From contig NC_081555.1 in assembly GCF_963082655.1 (NCBI RefSeq), positions 90,098,272 through 90,162,271 of the forward strand: a stretch of 64,000 bases of DNA, in the 5' to 3' direction. The notes beneath the pieces were generated by a model that did not search any database, was not told the DNA's origin, and saw nothing but the letters and a program-made list of their open reading frames with translations. The stretch comes from Stomoxys calcitrans. Lineage: Eukaryota; Arthropoda; Insecta; Diptera; Muscidae. Below, one piece after another: positions 11,246 through 22,844 of the stretch (its first letter is position 1; each line of letters opens with the position of its first letter). A program made the position numbers and the translations under genes.

Positions 11246-11796
11246 CTAGCAGTCTGGATGTACCTTTCCCAAACCTGTGAGTACACCAGTCAGCAATTTG
11301 TTTGCTATCGTCAAATGTGAAGATTTAATTTGTGCACCATTACACTGCTCCTGATCGTTATAGGTTTCGGTAACTGTCCTCAGATTGTCATAGAGACATA
11401 TTGTCTTCAAATCCGCATCACTCATGGAACATTTGTTTAATTGGACTTCTCTCTTGCATTCCTCCCTTATGACTTCATTATTGTACTTCAATATCGCATA
11501 AAAAGTTTCCAATAGGCATTCGAAATTAATAACTTTCAATCTAAGGAGGATATGATGGTTGGTATTGAACCAGCAATCCCTTTTCTGCTCCAATTTGTCC
11601 ATGAGCTCGAGCATACCTTTTCCCAAACAGTCGTCGCAGGTGCCTTCTCCTGTGGCTGCAGGTGTATAGGCTATGACTAGGATAGCTAGAAAAAAAGACA
11701 ATTGTGGGTAGCCTAATAAATGAATGGCTTTGAGTACGAATAATTGTTTACTATTTACCTACCTGCTAATAGGCAAACAACTTTAGTATAGAACAT
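11246..11796 (-). CDS. A2: small secreted eight-cysteine protein, family A
   Basis: On the minus strand, exon 1 is 11796-11763 (34 nt), the intron is 11762-11686 (77 bp, GTAGGT..CTAG) and exon 2 is 11685-11246; the product is 157 aa. The joined start MFYTKVVCLLAAILVIAYTP, followed by AATGEGTC, is a textbook signal peptide. A start at 11701 inside the intron would be wrong. Eight cysteines follow the family order: CDDC, DCWF, ECKRE, KC, IC, EQCNG, HPDC. It shares with A1 the ECKRE, DQEQCNG and HPDC blocks, so A1 and A2 are likely recent duplicates. A TATA box lies at 11834-11841 and a poly(A) signal at 11207-11212. Secretion is inferred; biochemical role unknown. Confidence 0.87.
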
Positions 11797-11833
11797 TTCG
11801 CTTTCAATTATTGAGTTCTACAAATTGAAATGC

Positions 11834-11841
11834 TTTATATA
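11834..11841 (-). promoter_or_regulatory. TATA box of gene A2
   Basis: The minus strand reads TATATAAA about 40 nt upstream of the ATG at 11796, implying a very short 5' UTR. Confidence 0.6.
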
Positions 11842-12327
11842 TGTACACAAAGATCATGTGGCCCAATTAAAATTTGACACGCTTGGGTTAGGGTTAGGAG
11901 GTATATAAATTTTGCCATGCCGTTTGTAACATTTCGAAATATCGATTTTTGTGAGCATAAGGTACACAGAAAAAATCTCAAAACAATTGCAATTAAAAAT
12001 TTAATTGAAAATAAAATCGTTTTCAATTAAAAAATTTATTGATTCAATAATATTTTAATTAAATATTATTTTTTTTTCCAATTAGAGTTGTGATTAAAAT
12101 TTTTGCCATTTTTAAATTCCAAATTAATTGAAACAATTAATTTTTTAATTGTGATTGAAAATTTTGTAATTTTCATTTACAACATTATTTGATTCAATCA
12201 TAAATTTTTTTATCGTATCTTTAAATTTTTTCAAATATGGTGCAATTAAAGGCTATTATGCCCCCTACCATATAAATGGAAGGAGATTTCAAAGACCTAT
12301 ACGTCCCACATGTCAATAAATCTATAG

Positions 12328-12433
12328 CAATATCCTGGCAGCCTGTTGTACGTGTCGGATTAAACCGATGAAGTCCTTCATTGGCCAAGGGCAGTCGCCT
12401 CAGTGCACAATACTTGCTACGACAACAACAACA
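12328..12433 (+). repeat. 106-bp SINE made of the two ends of the 56459 LINE
   Basis: It is flanked by the target-site duplication AATCTATAG (12319-12327 and 12434-12442). The first ~80 nt (CAATATCCTGGCAGCC, then 'gttgtacg', 'ccgatgaagtccttcattgg', 'gtcgcctcagtg') match the 5' end of the LINE at 56459-56540. The last ~25 nt (CACAATACTTGCTACGACAA plus CAA repeats) match the LINE 3' end at 59929-59953. It must be mobilised in trans, presumably by that LINE. Confidence 0.85.
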
Positions 12434-12559
12434 AATCTATAGGGAACACCTACCCGAGAGAACTCACGCGGGGGAATTTTTTTATACAAGTGCCTATGGA
12501 CCTTAGCCCAAACAACGCACCTCTAGTTTATGTAAGATGGGTTCACAATACCAGATGTG

Positions 12560-12775
12560 AACCAACTTAGGGACGGGCATGGAATACAATTAAGGATTTT
12601 GTAAGTAACACGGAATTCCTAACATAGATTTTCTTTTTCGAGGTTACTTTTTAGTTTTTAGAGCGCACAAAAGCCGATTACTGGCTTAGGTGTATGTCTA
12701 TAGTGGCATTGGGCAGATTAATATCTGCACCCTTTTTTCAACCAAACCTAACGTGGTTCATGTTCCATGTGTAAC
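12560..12775 (+). repeat. LINE 3' tail fragment
   Basis: Contains 'atggaatacaattaaggattttgtaag', 'acacggaattcctaac', 'agcgcacaaaagccgatta' and a C-rich end 'caaccaaacctaac'. These match the reverse of 28066-28270 and 34556-34765, so this is the 3' end of the LINE family whose zinc-knuckle region is at 28204-28386. Confidence 0.7.
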
Positions 12776-13161
12776 AAATATAGAAAATAATTGGAATTTA
12801 AAAAAAAAAATCAATATTAAAATCAATAATTAAAAAATGGATCAACTAAAAAGTTAATTGAAAATATAAAATATTTTAATCATAAATTAAATGTAATTTT
12901 TTTAATTGAAAATTTTTTCAATTGCTTATCCTAAAACGGTGATTAATATTCTCATTTTACTGAATAAAGCAGTTTCAATTAAAAAATTATTAGATCAATT
13001 GATTTTGTGATTGAATCCGGTTTTATTTTTTCTGTGTATGTAGAGTTTTGACTGTTCGTTTGTTCGCCTGATTGTCTGTGACTATCTCGCTAAGGCAAAA
13101 TTATTCTCAGATCACTTGTATATTCTTCTTCTGCGATTTTTACTTGACTAAATAGGTTCAC

Positions 13162-14093
13162 CTTTATACCCACCACCGAAGGATGGGGGTATATTCATTT
13201 TGTCATTTCGTTTGCACCACATCAAATATCCATTTCCGACCCTATAAAGTATATATATATATATATTCTTGATCAGCGTAAAAATCTAAGACGATCTAGC
13301 CATGTCCGTCCGTCTGTTTGTTGAAATCACGTCTTTTAAAAAAGAGATATTGAGATGAAACCTTGCACAGATTCTTTTTTTGTCCATAAGCAGGTTAAGT
13401 TCGAAGATGGGCTATATCATACTATATCTAGATATAGCCTCCATATATACCGATCCGCCGATTTAGGGTCTTAGGCCCATAAAAGTTATATTTATTATCC
13501 GATTTTGCTGAAATTTGGGATAGTGAGTTGTGTTAGGCTCTACGACATCCTTCGTCAATTTGGCTCATATCAATTCTGATTTGAATATAGCTGTCATATA
13601 GACCGATCCGCCGATTTAGGGTCTCAGACCCATAAATGCCACATTTATTAACCAATTTTGCTGAAATTTGGGACAGTGAATTGTATTGGGCCCTTCGACA
13701 TCTATCTTGAATTTGGGCCAGATCGATCCAGATTTGCATATAGCTGCCATATAGACCGATATCTCGATTTAAGGTCTTGGCCCCATAAAAGGCACATTTA
13801 TTTATAATCCGATTTCACTGAAATTTGATACAGTGACTTATGTTAATCTTTCTTACATCCATGTCGTATATGGTTCAGATCAGTTTATTTTTAAACATAT
13901 AGCTACTAAAAATATCAATATTTTGTTATACACAATTGAACAATGACTTGTACTTATTAGTACTTGGTTCAAATCGGAACATATTTCGATATAGCTGCTA
14001 TGGGGCATAAGGTATGAATTCTTCACCGGATTTTGACGAGAGGTGGCTTACATATATACCCGAGGTGGTGGGTATCCAAAGTTCGGCCAGGCC
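13162..14093 (+). mobile_element. Complete DINE-1/Helentron-like element
   Basis: Starts 'tttatacccaccaccgaaggatggg', has an (AT)n run at 13250-13266, 'ccatgtccgtccgtctgtttg', central units, and ends 'gaggtggtgggtatccaaag' plus hairpin 'ttcggccaggccga'. Confidence 0.82.
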
Positions 14094-15308
14094 GATGTAT
14101 CTTATCTGTCATGTAGACCGATATGGCAATGTACGAGTAGTGTATGTATGTCTTATATGTAAAGTCCTGGGGCAGAAAAGTGGCATTTATTAAGTTATTT
14201 CGTAAACATTAACAACAGAGAGGTGTATATTAGTTCTAATATAAGGATATCGGGCCATATTTGGATATAACTGCTGTATGAACCTAGATTTCGGTTTGAG
14301 TCTTGAGAACAAAAAATCACATTTTTACATGATATTGCTGAAAGTTCAAAAGGAAAGTATTATTGGACTCCTTTGCATTTTTATCGAATTCGATCCATGC
14401 CTGAACGTAGTACCATGTGTACCTGTCACAGAGCTTAATACTTTTTTTCGATTAGATCCGATTATTTTAACGAATATTCCAGAAGTTTCGAATACATCAT
14501 ATATATGGTCTGGTTTATGAATATCTTGAATGTATATCTAAGTGCCATAAAAGGGACATTTTCCATCCGATTTCAAAGAAATTTGTTCCTATGTGTTGTT
14601 TTACATGCCTCGACACTCTGGATAACATTTTCTAGATAGCATAATATTTGGTTATAGCTGCCCATGGCGTCATCTGTTGATTAGAACACTTAAGCCCAGT
14701 TAAGGCTAATTTTTATATCCTACAGCACTGCTGTGGTGACATTACTGGTGAATTTCATAGAAAACGGCTTAGATTTAGATATAGCTCCCATATATATATT
14801 TCGCCCGATTTGCACTTCCAGACCCACTGCAAGCAAATTTGTTTACCAATCTTCCCAACGTTTTGCATAACTCTTTTTCGATGACTACTACAATATCGAA
14901 AGAGTATGGTCGAAATTGGTTCAGGTTTAGATATAGCTCCCTTATATAAGTTCATCCGACTTCGAGTAATATGGCAATAATGGGGTAATTTGTCAACCGG
15001 TTGTCACGAACATTTTTACATATAATTATCTTATGACTGTAGAAATTTTTGCAAAATTTTATCAAAGTCGGTTCAGATTTATATTAAGTTTCTGTATACA
15101 TATATACCAAACTTTTTGCACATATAGAACTGTAGTTATAACAATTTTCAACACATTTGCTCAAAATTTGATACGTATTGAGAATCTCTGACGAAGTCTA
15201 TCAAATTCGTTTCAGAATAAGATTTAACTCAAAATTTCCACTTATAGGTTTGGTGAAGAGTATTACATAGTCGGCACCGCCCGACTTTTGCTTTTCCTTA
15301 CTTGTTTT
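14094..15308 (+). mobile_element. Divergent DINE-like subfamily
   Basis: Units such as 'tttagatatagctcccatatatatatt..gcccgatttgcacttccagacccactgcaagc' differ from the main subfamilies. The copy ends with a different palindrome, AGTCGGCACCGCCCGACTT, followed by 'ttccttacttgttt', which is the usual terminal sequence. Confidence 0.6.
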
Positions 15309-16140
15309 TATCAGATTTCTCTAAATTTAACAACAGTGATTTGTTTTACATCCATCAACATTCTTGTGCTCCTTAAAAGCATTTGGATATAATCGATGGA
15401 TTATTACTATTTGGATGAAAATTTATATAACCATGGTGGTGGGTGTCCATATTTCGACCTACTACCATAGGATGAGGGTATACTAATCTAGTCATTCCAT
15501 TTGTAATACTTCGATTTGCCTAGCCATTTCCATTCCTCCGTTTGTCAAAATCACGATAGCGATCGAACACGTAAAGATAACCGTTCTAAAATTTACACAG
15601 ATACTTCTTCTGCAGAAGGTCGTTGGGGATTGCTAATGGGCCATATCGTTTCAGATTTGGAGATTGCTCCCATAAAAATTTGTCCTTTGACTTGACTTTT
15701 TGAACCCCAAGAAGACGCAATTGTCCGATTTGAGCGTAATATTCTGTTACAACTTCCAACAAACTTGCATAGTACGTTCCAAATTGGTCTTTAAACTGAT
15801 AAAGCTATTATATGAACCTATCTCCCGATTTGACATCTTGAGCCCCTGTAGCAGCAATTTCTGTACCATTTGTTTGAAACCTTGTACGTAATGTTTTGTT
15901 ACGACTCCCAAAAACTGTTCCAAGTACTGTCGAAATCGGTCTATAACCTAATTAGCTCCCATATAAGCTGAACTCCTGACTAGCCTTCTACGGCTCTTAG
16001 AAGCTTAAAATTTTGCTTGGGTTGGCAGAAAGAAGTAGAGTATTATTATGCCCTTAACTTAGTTCATTTTGTATAAATTTATAGAGGAATGCTTGGTGGT
16101 GGGTTATCAAGATTCGGCTTGGTCAAACTTAGGAAGCTTT
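15309..16140 (+). mobile_element. DINE-1/Helentron-like elements (a fragment, then a nearly complete copy)
   Basis: A short 3' fragment ends 'ccatggtggtgggtgtcc' near 15450. A new copy begins 'ctactaccataggatgagggtatactaatctag', has central units, and ends 'cttggtggtgggttatcaag' with the weak hairpin 'attcggcttggtcaaac' at 16108-16130. Confidence 0.7.
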
Positions 16141-16649
16141 TATATATTTAACTTATTTTTGTTTGATTTTAAAGTCAATGTCTTCATATACCTGGGTAAT
16201 TGTGTGCTTTGTATTAAATGTACAACTGAATATACAATGTATAGTTATACTTTAGTTTGCAAAAATTGAAAAACATTTTCTACAAATATCTAACTTAAAT
16301 CCGTTGTTTACCTCTTAAATATATGATAAAATGGTAAACGATAAACATGTTATGCTTTTTATAATTTCAAAATTGGGCCATTTGTTTCGGCTATGACTTG
16401 CAACATCTCTGTAACGAGTATGTTTGACCTACACTAATAAGAGATTGAATCGGAGAATGAATGAAACCAAAAACTCTTTAGTGGCAAAAGTGTATCGTTA
16501 GCCTCAAACGATTATTCGTTTACCGGACTACTAATTATTTTCTTGTGCCACTCCTTCTAGTGAGAAAGTGTGAGTATTTGGGTTGTATAGACCAGTGACA
16601 GTCAAAAATACTTATATTTTTGCACATTGCAGTGTACGTTCAAAAGAAA

Positions 16650-16691
16650 ATGATTCCAAGCAAGTCCATGGGCTTATTAATAATTGCAATG
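16650..16691 (+). other. Possible orphan first exon of a secreted-protein gene
   Basis: An ATG opens MIPSKSMGLLIIAM, a basic-then-hydrophobic start, immediately followed by a consensus donor GTATGT. This resembles the micro-exons of the A and B genes (28-34 nt) but is 42 nt and phase 0. Reading through the donor stops after 36 codons. No second exon is visible before the DINE-like element at 16980, so it could be a relic or chance. Confidence 0.25.
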
Positions 16692-16979
16692 GTATGTGGC
16701 TTCACCTTAATAATAAAATCATTACAACATAAACATTCATTGTTTCGTAATATTTGAGCTACAGAGAAATATCCATCCCAAAGTAGCCATTTAAATGTGC
16801 GAAAACAGCAACTCCCATATATAATTTTTTGTTTTATTTATAATTTAACGAAAACAGCAGAGCTTAATACAAAACCATTATGGAGTTGTGCGAAAATGGA
16901 TGGCTTAATATAATTGTGTATCATTAAATCGAAATAAATTGAATTAACTTTAACTTAACTGTAAATAACCAACCACTTT

Positions 16980-17910
16980 AATGTGTGCTAAGTTCGGCCG
17001 GGCCGAATCTTATATACCCTCCACCATGGATCGCATTTGTCAAGTTCTTTGCCGATAACTCTTTATAGGCAAACAAAGCATAATGGATAGGGATTGCTGT
17101 GCTATGGAGCTATATCAAGTTATGGTCCAATTCGAATCATATATAGTTTGAATGTTGGATAGTAGAAGTCATCGTGCAAAATTTCAGCAAATTCGGTTAA
17201 GAATTACGCCCTATAGGGGCTCAAGAAGAAAAATCGAGAGATCGATTTATATGGAAGCTATATCAGGCTATAGGCCGACTAAGACCCTATTTAGCACTTA
17301 TATTAAAGGTCATGAAAGAAGACGTTGTACAAAAAATCATCTAAATTGGAATAGAACTGCGCCCTCCAGAGGCTCAAGAACTATAATATTGAGATCGGTT
17401 TATATTGGTGCTATATTAGGTTATGAACAGATTTAGACCATGCTAGAAACAGGTGATTGAATTCAGGAAGAAACACTTCATTAAGATTTCAGGTCGGTTT
17501 ATATGGCAGCTATATCAGGTTATGAACCGATTTAGACCATACTTAGCACAGTTGTTGGAAGAGGTCGAAAACACCTCGTGCAAAATTTCAGCCAAATCGA
17601 TTATTAATTGTACCCTCTAGTGGCTCAAGAAGTCAAGATCCGAGATTTATATGGCAGCTGTACCAAAACATGGACCCATTTACAATCCTAACCGACCTGC
17701 GCTCTTAAGAAGTTTTTGTGCTTTACTCCTTCGAAACTTAGCGTTATTTCGACAGACACACAGACAGATGGACGTACATGGCTAAATCGACTTAGAACGT
17801 CAAGATGATCAAGAATATATATACTTTCATAGGTCGCAGATCAATATTTCGATGTGTTACAAACGGAATGGCAAAATTAGTACACCCCCATCCTATGGTG
17901 GGGGTATAAA
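16980..17910 (-). mobile_element. Complete DINE-1/Helentron-like element
   Basis: It runs from the hairpin GTTCGGCCGGGCCGAA and 'tcttatataccctccaccatgg' through central 'ctcaagaagtcaagatcc' units to the reverse GTCY block and 'cccccatcctatggtgggggtataaaa'. Confidence 0.85.
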
Positions 17911-18777
17911 AATCCATTTTTGGGTGTAGTGAAGCTAGTTTCCTATAAACCATCACAATCCTGTTTCCGGATCAACTGATAGCGTTTTGGGCCAATATAA
18001 TTGGCTAAGATAAAAGTGCCACTCCATTGCACAGCTCGGCTACGGAGTTGTTTAATGCCTTGTCAAGGTTGCTAACTCTTTCAAGAAATTGTACCTTTGA
18101 ATATCATTGAAGACTTTGGGGAAGGAACCAATTTTGACAAAGCTAAAAACAGCACGAGAAGTTTGTTTGTTTTATGCTATTTTTTAATACTTCGATTTTC
18201 TAATTTCTCAACAAAACTCAAAAATGGATAGAACTTTTTTAGTTTATTTTACTTGGTAAATATTTATTTGAATATTAGTTTCGTTATTGCGATGCAGATT
18301 TTCATCGAATAATATTTTTGTGCTTGAACATAAACTTTAGACACTTTATATATGTGTCGTGGTTATGTTTTGGCTTAGTAACTTGGCGGAGGAAAAAAAC
18401 AACAGCTGTCTAAGCAATGAGTTGGTTCAATAGGAAGAGTTTTCAGCACAAAATAACAATGCAAAACTTCCTTACTATTTGAATAACAATTTGATAGGTA
18501 CTTGGTGACGGCTCTTGAAAATTGTAAAAAGAGATATGAACTGAATAAATTCAATTATTGATTACCTCAAAATATAAGGAGAGGACATACGAAATTTGAT
18601 AAATGACCTTTTGGGATCAAAGAAGGGTTCAATTCGTCTGTCTGTCTAAAAAACACTCCAAACAACGCTTATCGTAGTTATGAGTTATTTGGATAATACA
18701 CATTGGTTCATGAGATTTATCCACGTTTTGTTAAAAACTCCTAAACAGTAACAAAATTAACTTTTTACAAATAAAAC
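17911..18777. other. Intergenic, nothing recognised
   Basis: AT-rich, no supported gene or known repeat. Confidence 0.5.
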
Positions 18778-19607
18778 CAGTAAGAGCGTGCTAAGTTCGG
18801 CCGGGCCGAATCTTATATACCCTCCACCATAGATCGCATTTGTCTAGTTCTATGCGCGGTATCTCTTTTTAGGCAAACAAAGAATATTAAATAAGAACTG
18901 TTATGCTATTGGAGCTATATCAAGTTATAGTCCGATTCGGACCATAAATGAATGCTGAACATTGTAGAAGTCATTGTGTGATATTTCAGTTCATTCGGAT
19001 TAGAATTGCGCCTTGTAGGGGCTCAAGAAGCATAATCGGGAGATAGGTTTATATGGGAGCTGTATCAAGCTAGTGATCGATACAAACCATATTAGACACG
19101 TATGTTGAAGGTCGTTGTACAAAATTTCAGCCAAATCGAATGAGAACGGCGCCCTCTAGAGGCTCAAGAAGTCAAGATCCCAGATCGGTTTATAAGCCAG
19201 CTATACCAGATTAAGAACCGATTTGAATTATACCTAACACAGGTGTTGGAAGTGATACCAAAACAATACGTGCAAAATTTCAGTCAAATCGGACGAGAAT
19301 TGCGTCCTCTAGAAACTCAAGAAGTCAAGACCCCAGATCGGTTTATATGGCAGCTATATCAAAACATGGATCGATTTGGCCCATTTACAATCCCAACCGA
19401 CCTACACTAATAAAAAGTATTTGTGCAAAATTTCAAGCGGCTAGCTTTACTCCTTCGAAAGCTTCTACGGACGGACATGACTAGATCGACTTATAACGTT
19501 ATGACGATTAAAAATATATATACTTTATGGGGTCTCAGAGGCATATTTCGAGGTGTTACAAACAGAATGACAAAATTTGTATACTTCCATCCTATGGTGT
19601 AGGGTAG
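18778..19607 (-). mobile_element. Complete DINE-1/Helentron-like element
   Basis: It starts 'aagagcgtgctaag' with hairpin GTTCGGCCGGGCCGAA and ends 'acttccatcctatggtgtagggta'. Its left end is nearly identical to 2573-2785 and 6600-6780, so these are closely related copies. Confidence 0.85.
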
Positions 19608-19641
19608 AATTAACTTGTCACTAGTATATATGAAATATATA

Positions 19642-20248
19642 AAGGGTGATTTTTTTGAGGTTAGGATTTTCATGCATTAGTATTTGACAGATAACGTGGG
19701 ATTTCAGACATGGTGTCAAAGAGAAAGATGCTCAGTATGCTTTGACATTTCATCATGAATAGACTTACTAACGAGCAACGCTTGCAAATCATTGAATTTT
19801 ATTACCAAAATCAGTGTTCGGTTCGAAATGTGTTCATTCACCGTAACGTTGCGTCCAACAGCATCTTTGAAAAAATACGGTCCAATGATTCCACCAGCGT
19901 ACAAACCACACCAAACAGTGCATTTTTCGGGATGCATGGGCAGTTCTTGAACGGCTTCTGGTTGCTCTTCACTCCAAATGCGGCAATTTTGCTTATTTAC
20001 GTAGCCATTCAACCAGAAATGAGCCTCATCGCTGAACAAAATTTGTCAAAATTTGAACACATTTCGAACCGAACACTGATTTTGGTAATAAAATTCAATG
20101 ATTTGCAAGCGTTGCTCGTTAGTAAGTCTATTCGTGATGAAATGTCAAAGCATACTGAGCATCTTTCTCTTTGACACCATGTCTGAAATCCCACGTGATC
20201 TGTCAAATACTAATGCATGAAAATCCTAACCTCAAAAAAATCACCCTT
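19642..20248. mobile_element. Foldback Tc1/mariner derivative, copy 1
   Basis: Flanked by TA target sites and ends AAGGGTGATTTTTTTGAGG and its inverted copy. The inverted arms are about 200 bp. Both arms contain the start of a transposase gene (MNRLTNEQRLQIIEFYYQNQ) pointing inward. The ~190-bp centre encodes, on the minus strand, the catalytic-domain piece FSDEAHFWLNGYVNKQN. No complete transposase is present, so it is non-autonomous. The 62339-62935 copy is almost identical. Confidence 0.88.
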
Positions 20249-20274
20249 TATATAAAACTTAGTTACCGATCATT

Positions 20275-20420
20275 CCAAAATGGGGCTCACATTAAGGACC
20301 AAGTGTCTGGGTGACCACCCCACCCCCGAAATACCCCCTAAACCGGAAATATTTACCCATATGGTAATATAGGACTCAAAATAAATGCATTTGGGAGTTT
20401 GCCTAGAAACGTAGCAGGGA
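20275..20420. repeat. Unclassified dispersed repeat ('ctaaaccggaaatattt' family)
   Basis: Shares 'gggtg(a/g)cc.cc.caccc..aaa.acccc.c.aaaccggaaatattt' and 'ggactcaaa' blocks with 47725-48105 and 54062-54420. No TIRs or coding sequence seen. Confidence 0.45.
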
Positions 20421-20435
20421 CAAAATTCCCACACA

Positions 20436-20520
20436 ACAATGAGTGCTTACCGATTCATGGTTAAACTCAATGATTTTTTATAGCCGATTCCGAACGCCAT
20501 GCTGCAGTACCACGCACAGT
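20436..20520 (-). repeat. tRNA-headed SINE fragment
   Basis: Contains 'acaatgagtgcttac', 'ttttttatagccgattccgaacgccatgctgcagtaccac', matching the middle of the SINE in reverse. Confidence 0.5.
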
Positions 20521-20935
20521 GAGAGAAAACCAAAAAAACTATTATAAGATATGCCGTGTGAGAACGGGTAGAGATATCTCTTTGAAATTTGGGATGGTTA
20601 GAGCTGAGGTGCGATCTCTTGGTAAGCCGCCCCAAGGTCACCTCGGCATTTCGAAAAATTGTCATATCTTCATATGTGGTCTGAAGTTCAAAACTCTTCT
20701 TTTGCTGGATAGTGTCAAAAATCCCTTTAAAAAAATTCGCGTGAGGTATACAATATCTCCACTAGTTTCGGGGATATATGAGTTTTAACTAACTAATTTT
20801 AATGTCCGAATGAACGAAGAAGCCCGAGCTAAAAGTGATTTGAAAATCGACCTGCCGTGAAAGTGAAGAAACTAGCGGAAATCTTTTCTTAGTTCGGATA
20901 ATAGATTTAACTGTTCCAAACAGCCCAGCAGTAAG

Positions 20936-22338
20936 AAAGAAAAAGGCATTAAGTTCGGCCGGGCCGAACTTTGGATACCCACCACCCCGGGTATATATGT
21001 AAATCCCATTTTGTCACAATCTGCGGAAATTTGGATAACTAAAGCAACCAAATTCGGCACGGACATTGATTTTCTATTCAATTTTGTAGAATAAAATATT
21101 GGTCTCTGTGGCAGATATATCCAATTATAAACCGATCTGAACCATATTTAGGTCGGATGTTGGGAGGTCCTAACCTACTCATTGTTGCAAATTTCAGCGA
21201 AATCGGGTAATAAATGTAGCTTTTATTGGCTTCAGACCCCTTATCGGCAGATCTGTCTATATGGCAGCTATATCTTAATATAGTCCGATCTGAACCATAT
21301 TTGGGTCGGGTATCAGGAGGCTAAAAATAACTCTGTTTCAAATTTTATCGAAATCGGTTAAAAAATAAAGCTTTTATGGGCTTCAGACTCTTTATTGGCA
21401 GTTCGGTCTATATGACAGCTGTGTCTAAATATAGTCCGATCTGTACCATATTGGGATCGGATGTTGGGAGGCTTAAAACTGTGCAAATTCAAAATTTCAG
21501 CGAAATCGGATACAAAAATAAAGCTTATATGGCCTTTAGACCCTCTATCGAGAGATCGGTCAATCAATGGCAGCTATATCTAAATATAGTCCGATCTGAA
21601 CTATACTTCGGTCAGATGTCGGGAGGCTTAAAGTAACCTACTGTTTTAAATTTCAGCGAAATCGGGTAATAAATAAAGCTTTTATGGGCTTCAGACCCTT
21701 TATCGGGAGATCGGTCTATATGGCAGCTATATCTAAATATGAACCGATCTAATCCATACCTAAGTCAGATGTCGGGAGGCTTAGAATAACCCACTGTTGC
21801 ATATTTCAGCGAAATCGGGTTATAAATAAACCTTTTATGGCCTTCAGATCCATTATCGGGAGATTGGTCTATATGGTAGCTATATCTAAATATAGTCCGA
21901 TCTGAACCATATTTAAGTCAGTTGTCTGGAAGCCTTAAACTACTCACAGTTTCAAATTTCAGCAAAATTGGATGAAAAATAAAGTTTTTATGGGCATTAG
22001 ACCCTTTATCGGAAAATCGGTCTATATATCAGCTGTACCCAAATATGGTCCGGCTTGGCCCGTTCAAGAACTTAACCAGCGTGCATCAAAAAGACGTATC
22101 GGTGCCAAATTTCAGCTCAATATCTCAATTTTTGAAGCCTGTAGAGTGATTACAACAGACGGACGGACAGCGGACAGACGGATAGACGGACAGACACACG
22201 GACATCGTTAAATAGTCTTAGAATTTGACGACGATCCGAAATATATATACTTTGTAGGGTCGGAAATTGATATTTCGATGTGTTGCAAACGGAATGGCTA
22301 AATGAATACATATACCCCTTTATCCTGGGTATGAAAAC
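20936..22338 (-). mobile_element. Complete DINE-1/Helentron-like element with seven ~153-bp central repeats
   Basis: It starts 'aaaaaggcattaag' and the hairpin GTTCGGCCGGGCCGAAC, then 'tttggatacccaccacc'. The repeated landmark 'ggcagctatatc' (or its variants) falls at about 21110, 21263, 21414, 21569, 21722, 21875 and 22028, a spacing of 151-155 bp. It ends with the reverse GTCY block 'gacggacggacagcggacagacgg' and 'ctttatcctgggtatgaaa'. Confidence 0.88.
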
Positions 22339-22844
22339 CTTTACAAACTAACCTAATCTATCCTAAACCTGCTTTCTTCGAGCTAGACTTTAAAAAACAT
22401 CTTTCAAGATATCAATATTATTGAGCGCTCAATTGCACATAAAATTGCGTGATTTTTTTATAGTCTGTTGTCAATTGAAATTACCACGCAATTTTTGTTT
22501 TTCGGTCTACGTGATCAAAAGTTGTTTTTCTTATTTTTTTGTATTTGACGTCTATTGGCTTAGCGTATCCCAGTATACAAAAGAATCATATTTAAACGTC
22601 CTCTTTATGTATTGTGTGAAGAACAAAATTAAATATGGTTTTGAACAATGGAAAATGCTCATATGATACTAATTTAATTTGCGACTTGTTCGGTGAAAGA
22701 TGAACGCATTTTATAAAATGCTAAAAGCGGGACAGAATTACCTTGAAAATTTTTGACATTAAAAAAAGGGAGCCGAAAAGGTCGAAAGGAGTTTAAACAC
22801 AATTTTCAGAAGAAAAACTTAAAAAAAATTGGAAAAATTCATAG

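Larger units (their letters stand above)
11963..13038. mobile_element. AT-rich TIR element (MITE-like), with nested insertions
   Basis: It is bounded by perfect 14-bp inverted repeats TACACAGAAAAAAT (11963-11976) and ATTTTTTCTGTGTA (13025-13038). The arms are runs of 'caattaaaa'/'ttttaattg' type sequence and could fold on each other. It has no coding capacity. The middle (about 12240-12780) is foreign: a 106-bp SINE and a LINE 3' tail. Confidence 0.7.
11898..13160 (+). mobile_element. DINE-1/Helentron-like 5' end split by a later insertion
   Basis: The head 'aggtatataaattttgccatgccgtttgtaac..cgaaatatcg' is at 11898-11962. Its continuation ('tgtagagttttgactgttcg..') resumes at 13039. The 1.08 kb between them is an AT-rich terminal-inverted-repeat element. 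Confidence 0.6.
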
